Shown in pieces: positions 1 through 9,378 of a DNA stretch of 27,721 nt (positions are counted from its first letter, which is position 1; each line of letters opens with the position of its first letter). The translations under genes and the position numbers were made by a program. The notes below the pieces were generated by a model. That model ran no database searches, was not told the origin of the DNA, and saw only the letters and a program-made list of their open reading frames with translations. The stretch comes from Hondaea fermentalgiana. Lineage: Eukaryota > Sar > Bigyra > Thraustochytrida > Thraustochytriidae. The DNA lies in NCBI GenBank assembly GCA_014084085.1, contig NPFB01000115.1, positions 97,518 to 125,238 of the forward strand, given 5' to 3'.

Positions 1-607
1 CCACGTCTCCCCGCCGCGCGCACCGCCGCGCTGTCTCCTGCCGCGCGCCCCTCCGCGCCCGCGCCGCCGCCCGCCGCGCGCCCGCGCCCGCGCAAACGTA
101 CGCGCTGCAGCTCGTGCTCTGCTCTGCTCTGCTCTGCTCTGCTGCCTCTGCTCCGCCCGCCAGCCGCACCGCCAGCGGCCGCGCCAAGGGCGCTTTCGCC
201 GCCGCACAGTCGACCTTGGCGCGGGCGCGCACTTGCCGCGCCCCGCTGCAAGTGCAGCAAACGCGGCCTCGCGCGAGCAGCGCCGGGCCGCAGGCTCTCT
301 CGGGGAAACTTGCCTCCGCCTCCACTGCCGTGTTGAGCGACGGGTAGACGAGCGAAATCTTGCACTTCGGGTTTTGCCGAAGGGGGAAAGCGAGACAGTG
401 CCAGCTGGGTGGTGCCATGGAAACGTCGGGGGAAATAGGGACCGCAATATTCCCCGACAACACTTGAGCACCTAAAATTTTGGGGGCTCACACGCCGCAC
501 ATTGACCTGCGCCTTGAGAGGCAGGAAATTCAGCCAGCTGTAGCTCGTCGCCGAGATGCATACGGAACCGGTTGCAATGGAAGATACCAGATATCGTTTA
601 ACGTTGG
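1..607. other. GC-rich noncoding stretch, no gene seen
   Basis: The first 110 bases are almost pure G/C (CCGCCG/CGCG runs), followed by a short pentanucleotide repeat and then more balanced sequence. The open frames here are short, low in complexity and rich in Ala/Arg, as expected of GC-rich DNA by chance. It lies 3' of the minus-strand histone-fold gene, so part of it may be that gene's 3' UTR. I see no tRNA, no motif-bearing peptide and no clear poly(A) signal. Confidence 0.5.
115..143. repeat. (TGCTC)n microsatellite
   Basis: Five tandem copies of a pentanucleotide (TGCTC) and a partial sixth, seen directly. Pentanucleotide repeats of similar style recur near 19.05 kb and 27.3 kb. Confidence 0.85.
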
Positions 608-2899
608 CTATTTAATGTGCACGGAGTCCAAGAGCTCTGCAGCACTGCTCTCGCCATCGTTCTCGTTACTATCATTTTCATCGCCAGCCCCGGGTCGATC
701 GCGGGCGTTGTTCTTTCTCCTGCTGTTGTGTTGTGCAACCATCTCACGAGCATCGAGAAGCGCTGCATTGCCAGGGTGAGAAGCAATCGCGCTCGCGATC
801 GAATCAGGCTGATTGAGCATGAAAACTCGCACCAGAAAATCCATACTCGGGTCCACAGAAGCTCCGCGCACAACGTCTCTTTGTTGCAAAATGAAGTTGT
901 CACGCTCGCCACGAAAGTGTTTGGCGAGGAGAGTGAGGTGACTGATGAATAAGACGCACGCTCTTTCAATTAGCAGAATAGATTCCTTCGATCGGAGCTG
1001 ATCATGCTTCAGTGTCAAACTCATGATCTTTTTGCATCGATTACGAGGCAGCAGATGCCCTGAAATATTCAGAATACCCTCCTCGAGCTCTTTCGACGAT
1101 TTTGTGCATATTTGATCAGAAGAAAGCTTTGGGGCAGGCTCCCACAGCCTGATATATAGTCCTACATCTGTAGCAATCTTTGAGTCGTTCCCGCTGCTGC
1201 AAACCCTTGGCGCTTCAGCGTCTCCGGATTCTTGTAATTTCAACCTTTCCGCCTCTGTGTACATATGGTACTGATGAAGCCAAACTTGATGCTGGTACTG
1301 CTGGTAGTGAAGTTGATAATAATGGTATGGCTGTAAGTGTCCGAAATACGGACTTCTCGCAACATGGTCGAATGCAAGATCGCTTCGTGAGAGTACCTCA
1401 GTATTTGGAGGCGACTCTAAATGCGAGTTGCCCACGCCTGAATCTACGATAAACTGAGTTTGATACTGGTGATTCGTACGCAGAAAAGATTGATGGGCTC
1501 GAGATGACTGTTCATACCTTTCAGAAAACGGGCTTGTAAAATGTATATGCTGCCTCATCTCAGCTGACGATGAAGAGTGTGGGGAATGCTTTTTCCGCCG
1601 TTCACGTCGGTTCCGTCGCCCATGGGGCTGTTGTTGTTGCTTTCGTTGTTGTCGTTGTTGTTGTTGTTGCTGTTGTCGATGCTGTAAGTTTGGCTGTTGC
1701 TGCAACGGCTGCTGATGACCCTGAAGATGCTGATAATCTTTCCTGTTCGACAGATTCTCCACGCCTTGTGCTAAATGTTCGGTCGAAGATGTACCCTGCT
1801 GCCATCCAACGTTCCAGGTGTTGCGCTGAGCTTTCGCCGTATGATTGTAGTTTGGTACCGGAGGTTGGGGATGGAAAGGTTGATAGTGCGGTTGAAAATA
1901 TGGGACGAGACGAGTCGGAGGAAGGTGCTGTTCTTGGTGTACAGAGGCTTGAGCTGAGTTCCCGGGCATGTTTGAGCTCACGGATGAGGCTGGCACGAGC
2001 GGTCTGTTCGACGGTATTCCTGGCGCAGGAAGAGACGGAATGTCTTCTGATGAAAAAGGAGACGCGTTGCTCGATGACGCAGGAAAAGACGCGTCGGGTC
2101 CTGGTGTAAAAGGCGACGCTTTGGCCCCGGCTGTAGGGGACGGCTGTACAAGGACATCGATGATCGATTCGAGATACCCGGCGTCCGAAACAAGCTCTGC
2201 CTCAGAGTTGCGTAGAAATGTATCGAACGGCCGTGGCGCTGATTGTCTCAACCTTGCTGACTCTGATGTTGTTGGAGATATTTCTGGCGTGTAACCGCCA
2301 GGAGCAGAGAGAGCGTGAGAAGTTCTTGCTTCGTCTTTTCTTTCGTCCCATTGGTGTCCTGCGACTTGCCTCGGGCTCGTTGAACGACCTAAAGGTTCAT
2401 TTTGTGTCCACCCATGAGCTGCAACAGGCACCCCTTCATCGAAAGACTGCCATCTCATACCGCCGGAATGAGAGGTTGACTTGCACAGCTGCAGCGATCT
2501 CAGCGTGCGCGGGTCCTGGACGCTTTCGGGGACCGAAGAGAGCATCGCGCTTGCTCGCCTCGTGCTTGCGCTCGCCCCATCGCCGGCGCGAGTGGTTCTG
2601 TGCGGAGTCCCCTGCCGTTGGCAAGCTTGGTGTTCTCGCTCGCCGTGGCCAAAATGCGGATGGCGACGAGTTTTTGCTGGCGCAACGCCTTGGCCTGCTC
2701 GTAACTCCACCCGTGCGGTGGCTACGCCGGCGACGGCGCGAGCCTTCCCACATGCAGAGGCTTGCGGGCACTCGTACGGGCCCTTTGAATTACGACCCAA
2801 GACGCAGGCGGCATCACGGTCACGCCTCTTGTCGTGTCTCATCACGCCAGTACCGCTTGTTATGCTCGAGGAATTCTCCGTTGCTTCGTCGTTGGGCAT
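608..2899 (-). CDS. Gln-rich protein with C-terminal NF-YC-like histone fold
   Basis: Single open frame of 763 aa from an ATG at 2899. Residues 1-610 look disordered (Ser/Pro/Gln/His-rich), with a dense Gln tract at about 390-435 followed by a basic RRNRRERRKK patch. Residues about 615-690 match the histone fold of the NF-YC/HAP5, CHRAC1 and POLE4 group: an LPRNRCKKIM start (family LPxxRxKKIM), then SKESILLIERACVLFISHLTL (family ..E...L..A...FI.ELTL) and ILQQRDV ending in DFL. The SHLTL and LQ..D..DFL features favour NF-YC, the CCAAT-binding subunit that dimerises with NF-YB, over POLE4. Known NF-YC proteins are much shorter and carry the Gln-rich part after the fold; here it comes before. 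The tail is acidic. The histone fold is fairly secure; the NF-YC assignment is an inference. It could also be a divergent CHRAC/Dpb3-like subunit. Confidence 0.7.
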   Translation of the reverse strand: MPNDEATENSSSITSGTGVMRHDKRRDRDAACVLGRNSKGPYECPQASACGKARAVAGVATARVELRAGQGVAPAKTRRHPHFGHGEREHQACQRQGTPHRTTRAGDGASASTRRASAMLSSVPESVQDPRTLRSLQLCKSTSHSGGMRWQSFDEGVPVAAHGWTQNEPLGRSTSPRQVAGHQWDERKDEARTSHALSAPGGYTPEISPTTSESARLRQSAPRPFDTFLRNSEAELVSDAGYLESIIDVLVQPSPTAGAKASPFTPGPDASFPASSSNASPFSSEDIPSLPAPGIPSNRPLVPASSVSSNMPGNSAQASVHQEQHLPPTRLVPYFQPHYQPFHPQPPVPNYNHTAKAQRNTWNVGWQQGTSSTEHLAQGVENLSNRKDYQHLQGHQQPLQQQPNLQHRQQQQQQQRQQRKQQQQPHGRRNRRERRKKHSPHSSSSAEMRQHIHFTSPFSERYEQSSRAHQSFLRTNHQYQTQFIVDSGVGNSHLESPPNTEVLSRSDLAFDHVARSPYFGHLQPYHYYQLHYQQYQHQVWLHQYHMYTEAERLKLQESGDAEAPRVCSSGNDSKIATDVGLYIRLWEPAPKLSSDQICTKSSKELEEGILNISGHLLPRNRCKKIMSLTLKHDQLRSKESILLIERACVLFISHLTLLAKHFRGERDNFILQQRDVVRGASVDPSMDFLVRVFMLNQPDSIASAIASHPGNAALLDAREMVAQHNSRRKNNARDRPGAGDENDSNENDGESSAAELLDSVHIK

Positions 2900-2954
2900 T
2901 TGTTGATGGGCTCTTTCACATTAGTTTCTGTTCTCTCTGACTTCCGGGAGTCAT

Positions 2955-2963
2955 GACCAATCG
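2955..2963 (+). promoter_or_regulatory. CCAAT box upstream of the NF-YC-like gene
   Basis: GACCAATCG fits the NF-Y consensus RRCCAATSR at every position. It lies about 56 bases upstream of the ATG of the minus-strand NF-YC-like gene, in a likely promoter or 5' UTR position. NF-Y sites work in either orientation. Use by this organism is inferred. Confidence 0.4.
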
Positions 2964-4147
2964 TGATCCGAGCTGCCAGTTGATATATGGTTAATAGTTG
3001 TTCTACACACAATTATCAGAGTGATCAGAATAGAGAACACATCGCGAAACAGATTGCATCGCAAAGCAGCACACATACACACCGTCACCTGTGCTCTTCC
3101 AGATTATTTTGTTCTGCTTGCTTGTAACGAAAGGGAGGGACGGCAGTTGCCTCATAAAAAATTCGCTCTTTCTACGTTTTACCTGGTCGTCTTCGTTGGC
3201 GCGACTCGCCGGGGGGGGGGGGGGGGCTGGATATGTTTGTATTCGTGATTCAAGAGCTCGGGTGACGGCAAGAAAGAGCTCACTGACATTGAGCGATGGT
3301 AGCTTGTGCACAACTTGACTTCTCAGCCATTCCAAAGACGCAACGATTTTTCATTGTTGGTTGGCAGAAAAAAAACAAAGAAAAAACTGAACAAGAAAGT
3401 TTTGGGGCCCTACACCGAAAGTATCGGAAAATTAGTTTTGCCGAAGAGGCGGCAGGCTCGGGTAGGTCTATCCGAGATTTCCGATCAACAATTTACTGCC
3501 ATAATAAATTCACTTCGGATCAACATCAAATCTTGCGGGCTGGCCAGATTATTCCTGACAAGCCCTCGCGTCTTGATGCAAGCTGACAAGCCATTTCACC
3601 AGGTAAAGATCTCGCGGCTGACCTGCAAACTCGACTACGACTATTGAGACCCGCCGATCATGGTCGTGACCGGCTAAATTAGATTCTCCGAGCGCAGCTC
3701 AACTTACTTCTTTGGCTACTAAAAACTCGCCTAAGACCCTTTAGGTAATTTCGGCTGGATTTGGTACCCGAACTATTCTCGACAAAATAGACGATGTTGT
3801 GGGAGGCGTCGCTAAAGTTATCACCTCTCACCGTCTGACAAAAAAAGGTTTTGAGATTTCCAAACTTTGCCATGACGACAGTGCCGAGGAGAGCTTTGCC
3901 TGGACTTGTTTCTTATTATTATTATAAAAAAAAGAAGTTAAAATTACTGTAATTTTGTCGGTGCTTGTCCCGATCGCACGACCAAAATTTCGAGTAACTT
4001 TTCAAATAACTTCTTGTGGCTAGCCACGGATGAATCCTCTCGATGCTCGGCGAGAGAAACACTCAGCTTGCGTTTTATAAGAAAGCCTCTCAAGACAAGC
4101 GCGTCTGTGCACTTCGGTGGCCCTCACTTTGAAGCCTGAGCAAGTTT
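2964..4147. other. Intergenic region, no supported gene
   Basis: About 1.2 kb between two minus-strand genes. It is more AT-rich than the coding DNA, with a 16-G run at 3211-3226 and an A/T-rich patch near 3912-3945. Open frames of 64-113 codons exist (for example 3306-3647 on plus, 3003-3335 on minus), but the longest two lack an ATG start and none shows a motif I know. The last few hundred bases before 4147 are probably the 3' UTR of the membrane-protein gene. Confidence 0.5.
3211..3226. repeat. G16 homopolymer
   Basis: Sixteen consecutive G residues, seen directly. It is likely to vary in length and to be prone to sequencing error. Confidence 0.9.
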
Positions 4148-5285
4148 TTAGTCCGTCCCATCCTTTGACGTGGCCGCCGTGTTGAAGTCCTTCTCGTTTT
4201 CCTTTTCATTTTCCCGTACTTTGCTTGTTTGACTTGCTTCACCATTCTCTCCAGTTCCGCCGTCGTCGTCGTCATCATCATCATCATCTTCTTCTTCTTC
4301 TTCTTCTTCTCCCACCTCATCTTCTTCTTCTTCCTCGTCATCATCTTCAACATCCCCATCTTCGCCACCATCGTCCCCTTCCTCATTATCTTCATCTTCT
4401 TCCTCGGACATAAGAGCAGCAGCCTCCATTTCCTTGGCAAGCTGTTCCTTCAAACGCTTGCGGCGCTCTTTGCGCTCTCGAAGCGCTCGCGCTTGCAGTT
4501 TTTCCTTGATGAATTTGCTCGCAGCAGATGTCGACCCAAACGCAAAAATGACGACCTGGAACATGCAGTACGTGTACTCTCCAGGCGCAGAATCAGCCTG
4601 GAAAGGACTGTCAGCACAAAGTTTCCTTCAATGATATTCTTGACCATGACTTACACATTCCCTATTTGTAAAGCACCATACAGCGAGTAGACCATAGACT
4701 GCAACAGAAATGGTTGCAATTACTCCAAATATCACTTTGAGCGGATGCATGCGCGTGTGAAAGGGGAGTGGCCCCAGCAGCATCCATGCGTACACAAAAA
4801 GGTAAAAGTATGCGATAAGCATTGTCAAAACAACAAAAACTGCGTGAAGCGAATAAGAAACAAAAAAACCGTACAGCACATTTTTGCGTGAGATGCGGTG
4901 AGTTCATCATTGAATGGATTCGTTGATCGCCTTGAATCAAGCGCGTCCTGGCTGATATCAACGTACCATTGAGCGATGACGTCGGGCAGGTTTCTAACCC
5001 GTGAATTACGAATGGCGCAGCAAACAATGTCATTAGCGCAAGAATCGCTGGTCCCGATGTTAGCACGTAAAGATTATAGGCCCAATACATTTCGCTAGCC
5101 CGAGCGTCGCGCTGGCGCTTTTCATCATCCTCTTGCAAGCGCGCCTCTTCGGCCTGGGCTGCCACCAGCTTCTCGGCTTCCTTGCGTTCAATCTCTTCCA
5201 AAGAGATAAAGACGCCATTATTCCTCTCGTTGCTTCCGCCGCCTCGACCGCTGCCGCCTTCGGCAGCAGCACCCGTCGCGCTCAT
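4148..5285 (-). CDS. Three-exon membrane protein with acidic tail
   Basis: Reconstructed from splice signals as exons 5285-4967, 4839-4655 and 4597-4148, giving 317 aa that stay in frame throughout. Residues 1-66 are polar and charged (Glu/Lys/Ala helix). Hydrophobic segments follow at about 72-95, 107-129 and 142-163, the second starting at the first exon junction. After the third exon begins (169) there is a short hydrophobic stretch at about 178-188, then a basic helix (about 191-220) rich in Arg/Lys/Glu. Residues about 225-295 are nearly all Asp/Glu, encoded by GAT/GAA/GAG triplet runs. It is probably an integral membrane protein with charged ends in the cytosol. I do not recognise the family. 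It is divergent from the dynein gene across a 499-bp gap. The short acidic frame at 4148-4564 alone would be a wrong gene model. Confidence 0.72.
4598..4654 (-). other. Intron 2 of the membrane-protein gene
   Basis: 57 nt, very short. The donor GAATGT|GTAAGT has the full GTAAGT consensus, and the acceptor is CCTTTCCAG|GCT. It is phase 0. Removal bypasses an in-frame TGA and joins the third membrane segment to the exon holding the acidic tail. Confidence 0.75.
4840..4966 (-). other. Intron 1 of the membrane-protein gene
   Basis: 127 nt. The donor is AATG|GTACGT and the acceptor is TTCACGCAG|TT, preceded by a T-rich tract starting at the run of seven T. It is phase 1: removal joins codon Asn106 to a Val codon split over the junction and connects two hydrophobic frames that otherwise lie in different reading frames. 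Confidence 0.75.
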
Positions 5286-5784
5286 GGTTCTCTCTATGCG
5301 CGCGCAGCCCGCCGAGTTCTTCCACCACTACATGTAGCAAGTATACTTGCTCGACGTCGCTTCGACTTGCCTGGCGACACATTCATCAAATCACTAATGC
5401 CTTATTCGCTCACTCCATAGGGCGGAATTCGTCTTGGGTCACTTCCAATTTCCTATTTGTGCACTTTTCGCCACGTGCTATACTTGACTTGCAACGGTCA
5501 TTTACCCAGGACCCCGTCGCGGGCTCTCCTTACAAAGAGAGGCCGAGTGCACTGCGCACAATCATTGCTGCTTGCCCGGTTGCGAGCGAGTAAGCAAGCG
5601 AGCGCGGGCAGTGCCATCGTGGCAGGTCCAGCCAGAAAGCTTGCTCGACCTCCCTGGCACGTGGCTTTGCGCGTCCCTGCACTCTCTCGTTCGCCAGAAA
5701 GTAATCGCGAGTGCCGCCCGCGCTCAGGGCGACTTGCGCATACGCGTTGCGCGCGCGCGCTCCAACTTCGCACCAAAAGGCATC
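5286..5784. promoter_or_regulatory. Divergent intergenic region, probable bidirectional promoter
   Basis: 499 bp between the start codons of the minus-strand membrane protein and the plus-strand dynein chain. The dynein frame is open upstream of 5785 but has no earlier ATG, so that part is taken as 5' UTR. A (GC)n stretch lies at about 5748-5760. I find no TATA box or CCAAT consensus. Confidence 0.45.
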
Positions 5785-8700
5785 ATGGTCGGGACGTCAA
5801 AGGTCTCCGGAGGCAGTAGTGCTGCCTCTGTGCGCAATGCCGGCGTCCCGCAAGGGTCCATTTCGGGCGGCGCGAGCCGCTTTGCCAATCGCAGCAAGAA
5901 AAAGCAAGGCCTTGGAGGAGGACCAAGCGCAGTCTTTTCCAGCAAGCTCTCTGGTAGCAGCAGCATGCGTGGAACAAGCATGAGCGGAAAAGGGGGCTAC
6001 GGCGGCGGCGGCGGCGACACAATCCGTGTCTGGTTGGATGGCCAAGATCTTACGCCGCTTTCCCTTCTCAATGATCACGAGAGCCTTGCTGTTCGCAATA
6101 GTCAGTCCGGCAATAACAACAGCAACAACAATAACCAGCAAGGGGGCAAGAAAGACATCAACGCGAGTATGAACGGATCCATGATTTTTGCAAGCTCCAA
6201 CGCGATTCGATCGAGCTTCAAGGCCGGCGCTGGACCAGGTTCTACACCAGTTGTCGATGATGCTTCCAAGTCCCAGCTCGGCCAAGAGAGTCTTCCGCCT
6301 CCACCTCAGCACCCGCCTCCGCCGCAACATCAGCCGCCGCAAACGCCCGCGCCCACGGCGTCACAGCAGTCGCAAGCCTCCTCGCCAACGGCCGCGACGG
6401 GAAAACGCATGACCGAGCCTCGGTCTCCGTCCTTACGCGACCAGCGCCAGGCGCAACTCGCGCTTGGCGACAAAGGGCAGATCGACCTTCAGGAAAACAT
6501 TACAAAATTTCTCACCGAAACGCCTACAACCACCCTCTTCCAGCTCACGGGCGCCTGCGTCTTTGCCGAGTCTGCCGAACACAAGCTTGTCACCGAGAAG
6601 AACGAAAAATACGACGCGATGTGCGAAGGCCGCGAGAGCTCCGACCTCTACACTTCCAGGCCAACACAGACGCTCAATCACGAGGTGAAAAATACCGAAA
6701 TATCAACGCTTGCACCTCCCGTTCAGGACTCGGGATGCCAAGTTACTTCCTGGGATATCTACGATCACGTTGTGTTGGCTGACAGCTCTGGCACAGACTT
6801 TGGCGCCGAGGACGACCTTGCGGGCGATGCTGGCGCTGGCGCCACAGCTCCTGATGCCCTGGCTACTGACGCAAATGCGACCAGCGGGGCGTCTAACGAA
6901 AAAGCGAGCGTCGACATGGTTGCGGGAACGCAGGACACCGTACAAAGTCAGGCCGCTGCAAAGGCAGCTCAAGCCAACGACCGGGGCTCTCTTGGCGCGG
7001 CCATTGCCGCCGCACGCTCGCAACAGATTGAAAAGCTCGTTTCAGCAAGCGTCGCCTCGCCGGGTTGTCTACTACCCATCGAGGAAGCCGCCACAGAAGA
7101 CGCTCTCGCCGCCCGCAGCCCCACGTCTCCGGGCAGCCCGCAAGACCTTGGTTCCGGAGCTACAGGTGCTGCAGGGGAAGAGACAAACCCCATGTTTACA
7201 GGGCTGGGCTTCGCAGATACTCTTCGCACCCTGGAGCGAGGCGTGCAACAAAATGTTTTTCACAACAAACACCTTCTCTATCGCGCTGTCCCACTTGCTG
7301 ACGCTGACTTTGTCAAAGAAGCTGCGCAAGCAAGCAGTGCGGACGATCCCAGCGCTCTTGGCGATGCAAGTGGGGAAGCCGCTGACCAAGCAGGAGAACA
7401 CGGTCAAGACGGCGAAAATCCCGACGCGGAAGCTGCCGAGGGCTCGGCTTCGGGCGATGGTCAGACTACAAATCCAGAAAAGGCTGCCTCCGGTAGCGGC
7501 ATCGATGCAGAGGGATCAAAGACCAACGGCCCAGCAGATGGCGACGCAGCAAACGCAGCAGGTGAAGGCACCGCCACATCCGGCTCAAGTGCCGAGGCGG
7601 CGGGCGAAACGCAGCCAAATGCTCTCGAAGGAGGCGCCGAAGTCGAAGCTTATGCCGCATCAGAGCTTGACGAGGATGAAGTCCCTGTGGAGGAGGACCC
7701 CGCACTTCAGCTGCTGTGGAAGTTCCAATGTCCCGAAGCCGCGGGGCGTACTGTCTCAAGCATGTCGTGGAATAAGCTCAACGAAGACTTGCTTGCGGTG
7801 GCGTACTGTCAGTTCGACTTTGACACAAAGCAGGATGGTCTCATCTTGTTCTGGACGCTCAAGAACCCAGAGTACCCGGAGCGTATCATTCGGTGCCCCG
7901 CGGGCGTCTGCAGCGTCGATTTCTCCACGGAGCACCCGAGTCTTCTGGCTGTCGGCATGTACGATGGTACGGTGGCCATTTATGATCTCCACCGCGAGGG
8001 CCCCGCCGCAAATAAGCCAGTGCTTGATAGCTCGAGGCTCGCAACGCAGCACAAGGATGCCGTCTGGCAGGTCAAGTGGGTCAACAAGAACGAACGAGGT
8101 GAAGTGCTCGTGTCCCTGAGTTCCGACGGGCGCGTTACGGAGTGGACCTTTAAAAAAGGGCTCTCAAGCACGGATCTCATGGTGCTCAAACGCGTGCACG
8201 TTCCTACAGAGCTCGGTGGGCATGGTGAGGGCATCATCTCCCGCACAGCCGCGGGCCTCAGTTTGGATTTTCCAGCCAATGGGTCCGGCGTGTATTATGT
8301 GGCCACAGAAGACGGTACCTTGCATCGCTGTTCGTGTAGTTACAACGAGCAGTACTTGGAGACTTACTTTGGCCATTCCGGGCCAGCCTACAAGCTGCGC
8401 TGCTCGCCCTTTTGGCCCGAGGCATTTCTCACCTGCTCTGCTGACTGGTCCGTCAAGCTCTGGGAGCCGGAACGCGATCAGCCTTTGCTCCACTTTCAGT
8501 CGGTCGACCTCGCCGACGTTGTCTACGATGTCGCCTGGTCAACCACGCAGTCCACCGTATTCGGCTCTGTCGCGGGCGATGGTCGCCTCGAGATTTGGGA
8601 TCTCTCCAGAAACACGCTTGACCCAGTCATTACGCAGTTCATTGATGCTAGTGCTGAGCGCAAGGCAAGGCTACGCCGGAGCACGTCGGCTGCGGCTGTG

Positions 8701-8946
8701 GCCCCTCCTGAACCCCCGACGGCGGATGCCTCTGTTGATACTGGAGATGATGCACGCTCGCGGGCTCAGGCCGGTGCTTCCTTCTTTTGCAGTATTGCCT
8801 TTGCCAGCAATGTGCCCATCGTTGTCGCTGGCGCTTCGGATGGCGCCATTGACGTCTACCGCATTCGAGGTCTTGAGAGTCCACATACCTCTGCGGCGGA
8901 GGCAACGGAGGCACTGAAAACCATCGTATACGAAAACCAAAAGTAA
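5785..8946 (+). CDS. DNAI4: Axonemal dynein intermediate chain, DNAI4/WDR78/IC138 type
   Basis: 1053 aa from the first in-frame ATG (MVGTSKVSGG...). The N-terminal 235 residues are low in complexity (Gly, Asn, Pro/Gln). A conserved block at about 238-330 contains FLTETPTTTLFQL, an EKNEKYDAMCEGRESSDLY stretch, RPTQTLNHEVK and a TSWDIYDH end; this pattern (TET..L, N.xY..., R...D.Y..R..QT.N..K) is typical of WDR78. An Ala/Asp/Gly/Glu-rich linker follows (about 335-635). The WD-repeat propeller occupies about 640-1040, with DNAI-family landmarks LLWKFQCPEA, LKNPEYPE, AVGMYDGTVAIYDL, AVWQVKW, SLSSDGRVTEW, TCSADWSVKLWE and AWSTTQSTVFGS. In known systems this subunit belongs to the inner arm I1/f dynein and regulates its motor on the flagellar doublet. 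DNAI1 is the main alternative; the N-terminal block argues for DNAI4. It ends convergently with DNMT2. Confidence 0.82.
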   Translation: MVGTSKVSGGSSAASVRNAGVPQGSISGGASRFANRSKKKQGLGGGPSAVFSSKLSGSSSMRGTSMSGKGGYGGGGGDTIRVWLDGQDLTPLSLLNDHESLAVRNSQSGNNNSNNNNQQGGKKDINASMNGSMIFASSNAIRSSFKAGAGPGSTPVVDDASKSQLGQESLPPPPQHPPPPQHQPPQTPAPTASQQSQASSPTAATGKRMTEPRSPSLRDQRQAQLALGDKGQIDLQENITKFLTETPTTTLFQLTGACVFAESAEHKLVTEKNEKYDAMCEGRESSDLYTSRPTQTLNHEVKNTEISTLAPPVQDSGCQVTSWDIYDHVVLADSSGTDFGAEDDLAGDAGAGATAPDALATDANATSGASNEKASVDMVAGTQDTVQSQAAAKAAQANDRGSLGAAIAAARSQQIEKLVSASVASPGCLLPIEEAATEDALAARSPTSPGSPQDLGSGATGAAGEETNPMFTGLGFADTLRTLERGVQQNVFHNKHLLYRAVPLADADFVKEAAQASSADDPSALGDASGEAADQAGEHGQDGENPDAEAAEGSASGDGQTTNPEKAASGSGIDAEGSKTNGPADGDAANAAGEGTATSGSSAEAAGETQPNALEGGAEVEAYAASELDEDEVPVEEDPALQLLWKFQCPEAAGRTVSSMSWNKLNEDLLAVAYCQFDFDTKQDGLILFWTLKNPEYPERIIRCPAGVCSVDFSTEHPSLLAVGMYDGTVAIYDLHREGPAANKPVLDSSRLATQHKDAVWQVKWVNKNERGEVLVSLSSDGRVTEWTFKKGLSSTDLMVLKRVHVPTELGGHGEGIISRTAAGLSLDFPANGSGVYYVATEDGTLHRCSCSYNEQYLETYFGHSGPAYKLRCSPFWPEAFLTCSADWSVKLWEPERDQPLLHFQSVDLADVVYDVAWSTTQSTVFGSVAGDGRLEIWDLSRNTLDPVITQFIDASAERKARLRRSTSAAAVAPPEPPTADASVDTGDDARSRAQAGASFFCSIAFASNVPIVVAGASDGAIDVYRIRGLESPHTSAAEATEALKTIVYENQK

Positions 8947-9214
8947 ACACTCTTTTCTTCTTCTCATTTTTGCACCACGGCAAGTCGAAGACTCGCATCC
9001 AGCCTATCAGAGTCTTGAAGTGAATGGCGCCACACCAGGTTCACGAATACGCAGGGTGAATCTGAGCTTCCCTATTCTTCAAAGCCAACCGAGGACAAAA
9101 CTCATGCTATGAGTGTATAAGTCGCTCCGTCATCGTGGTGGGCATCGTCGACGACGCCTTCTTGAACTACCGAAAGGGGGAGGAAAACCTCACTCACAGT
9201 CAGATAAATCTAAA

Positions 9215-9220
9215 AATAAA
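9215..9220 (+). terminator. AATAAA poly(A) signal, dynein gene
   Basis: AATAAA lies 269 bases after the stop of the dynein chain in an A-rich patch, and before the convergent DNMT2 gene. It is a plausible 3' end signal for the plus-strand transcript. Confidence 0.45.
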
Positions 9221-9378
9221 ATACAATGGGAAACTTTATCGTCATCAAAGCTCCGCTTGCCAATGAACGTTGACAGAAAAGGCTGATTATTTGCCACGCG
9301 CGCGGAGAGTCTTTCTCTCTTCCTTTCTTGCTTGCTCGCTTTCCCTTTCATTCAAAAGTTTTGTTACAAACGTCTCTT

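Noticed and set aside
3003..3335. 110-codon frame on minus with a proline run
   Set aside because: No ATG at its start, the proline run is just the G16 homopolymer, and there is no recognisable motif or splice partner.
5572..5784. N-terminal extension of the dynein chain
   Set aside because: The frame is open but begins at TTG with no ATG before 5785, and its composition is Arg/Ala/Ser-rich, unlike a conserved N-terminus.
6710..8119. 469-codon open frame on plus within the dynein gene
   Set aside because: It overlaps the dynein coding region in another frame, has Arg/Ser/Pro-rich composition and no motif. It is a shadow of G/C-biased third positions.
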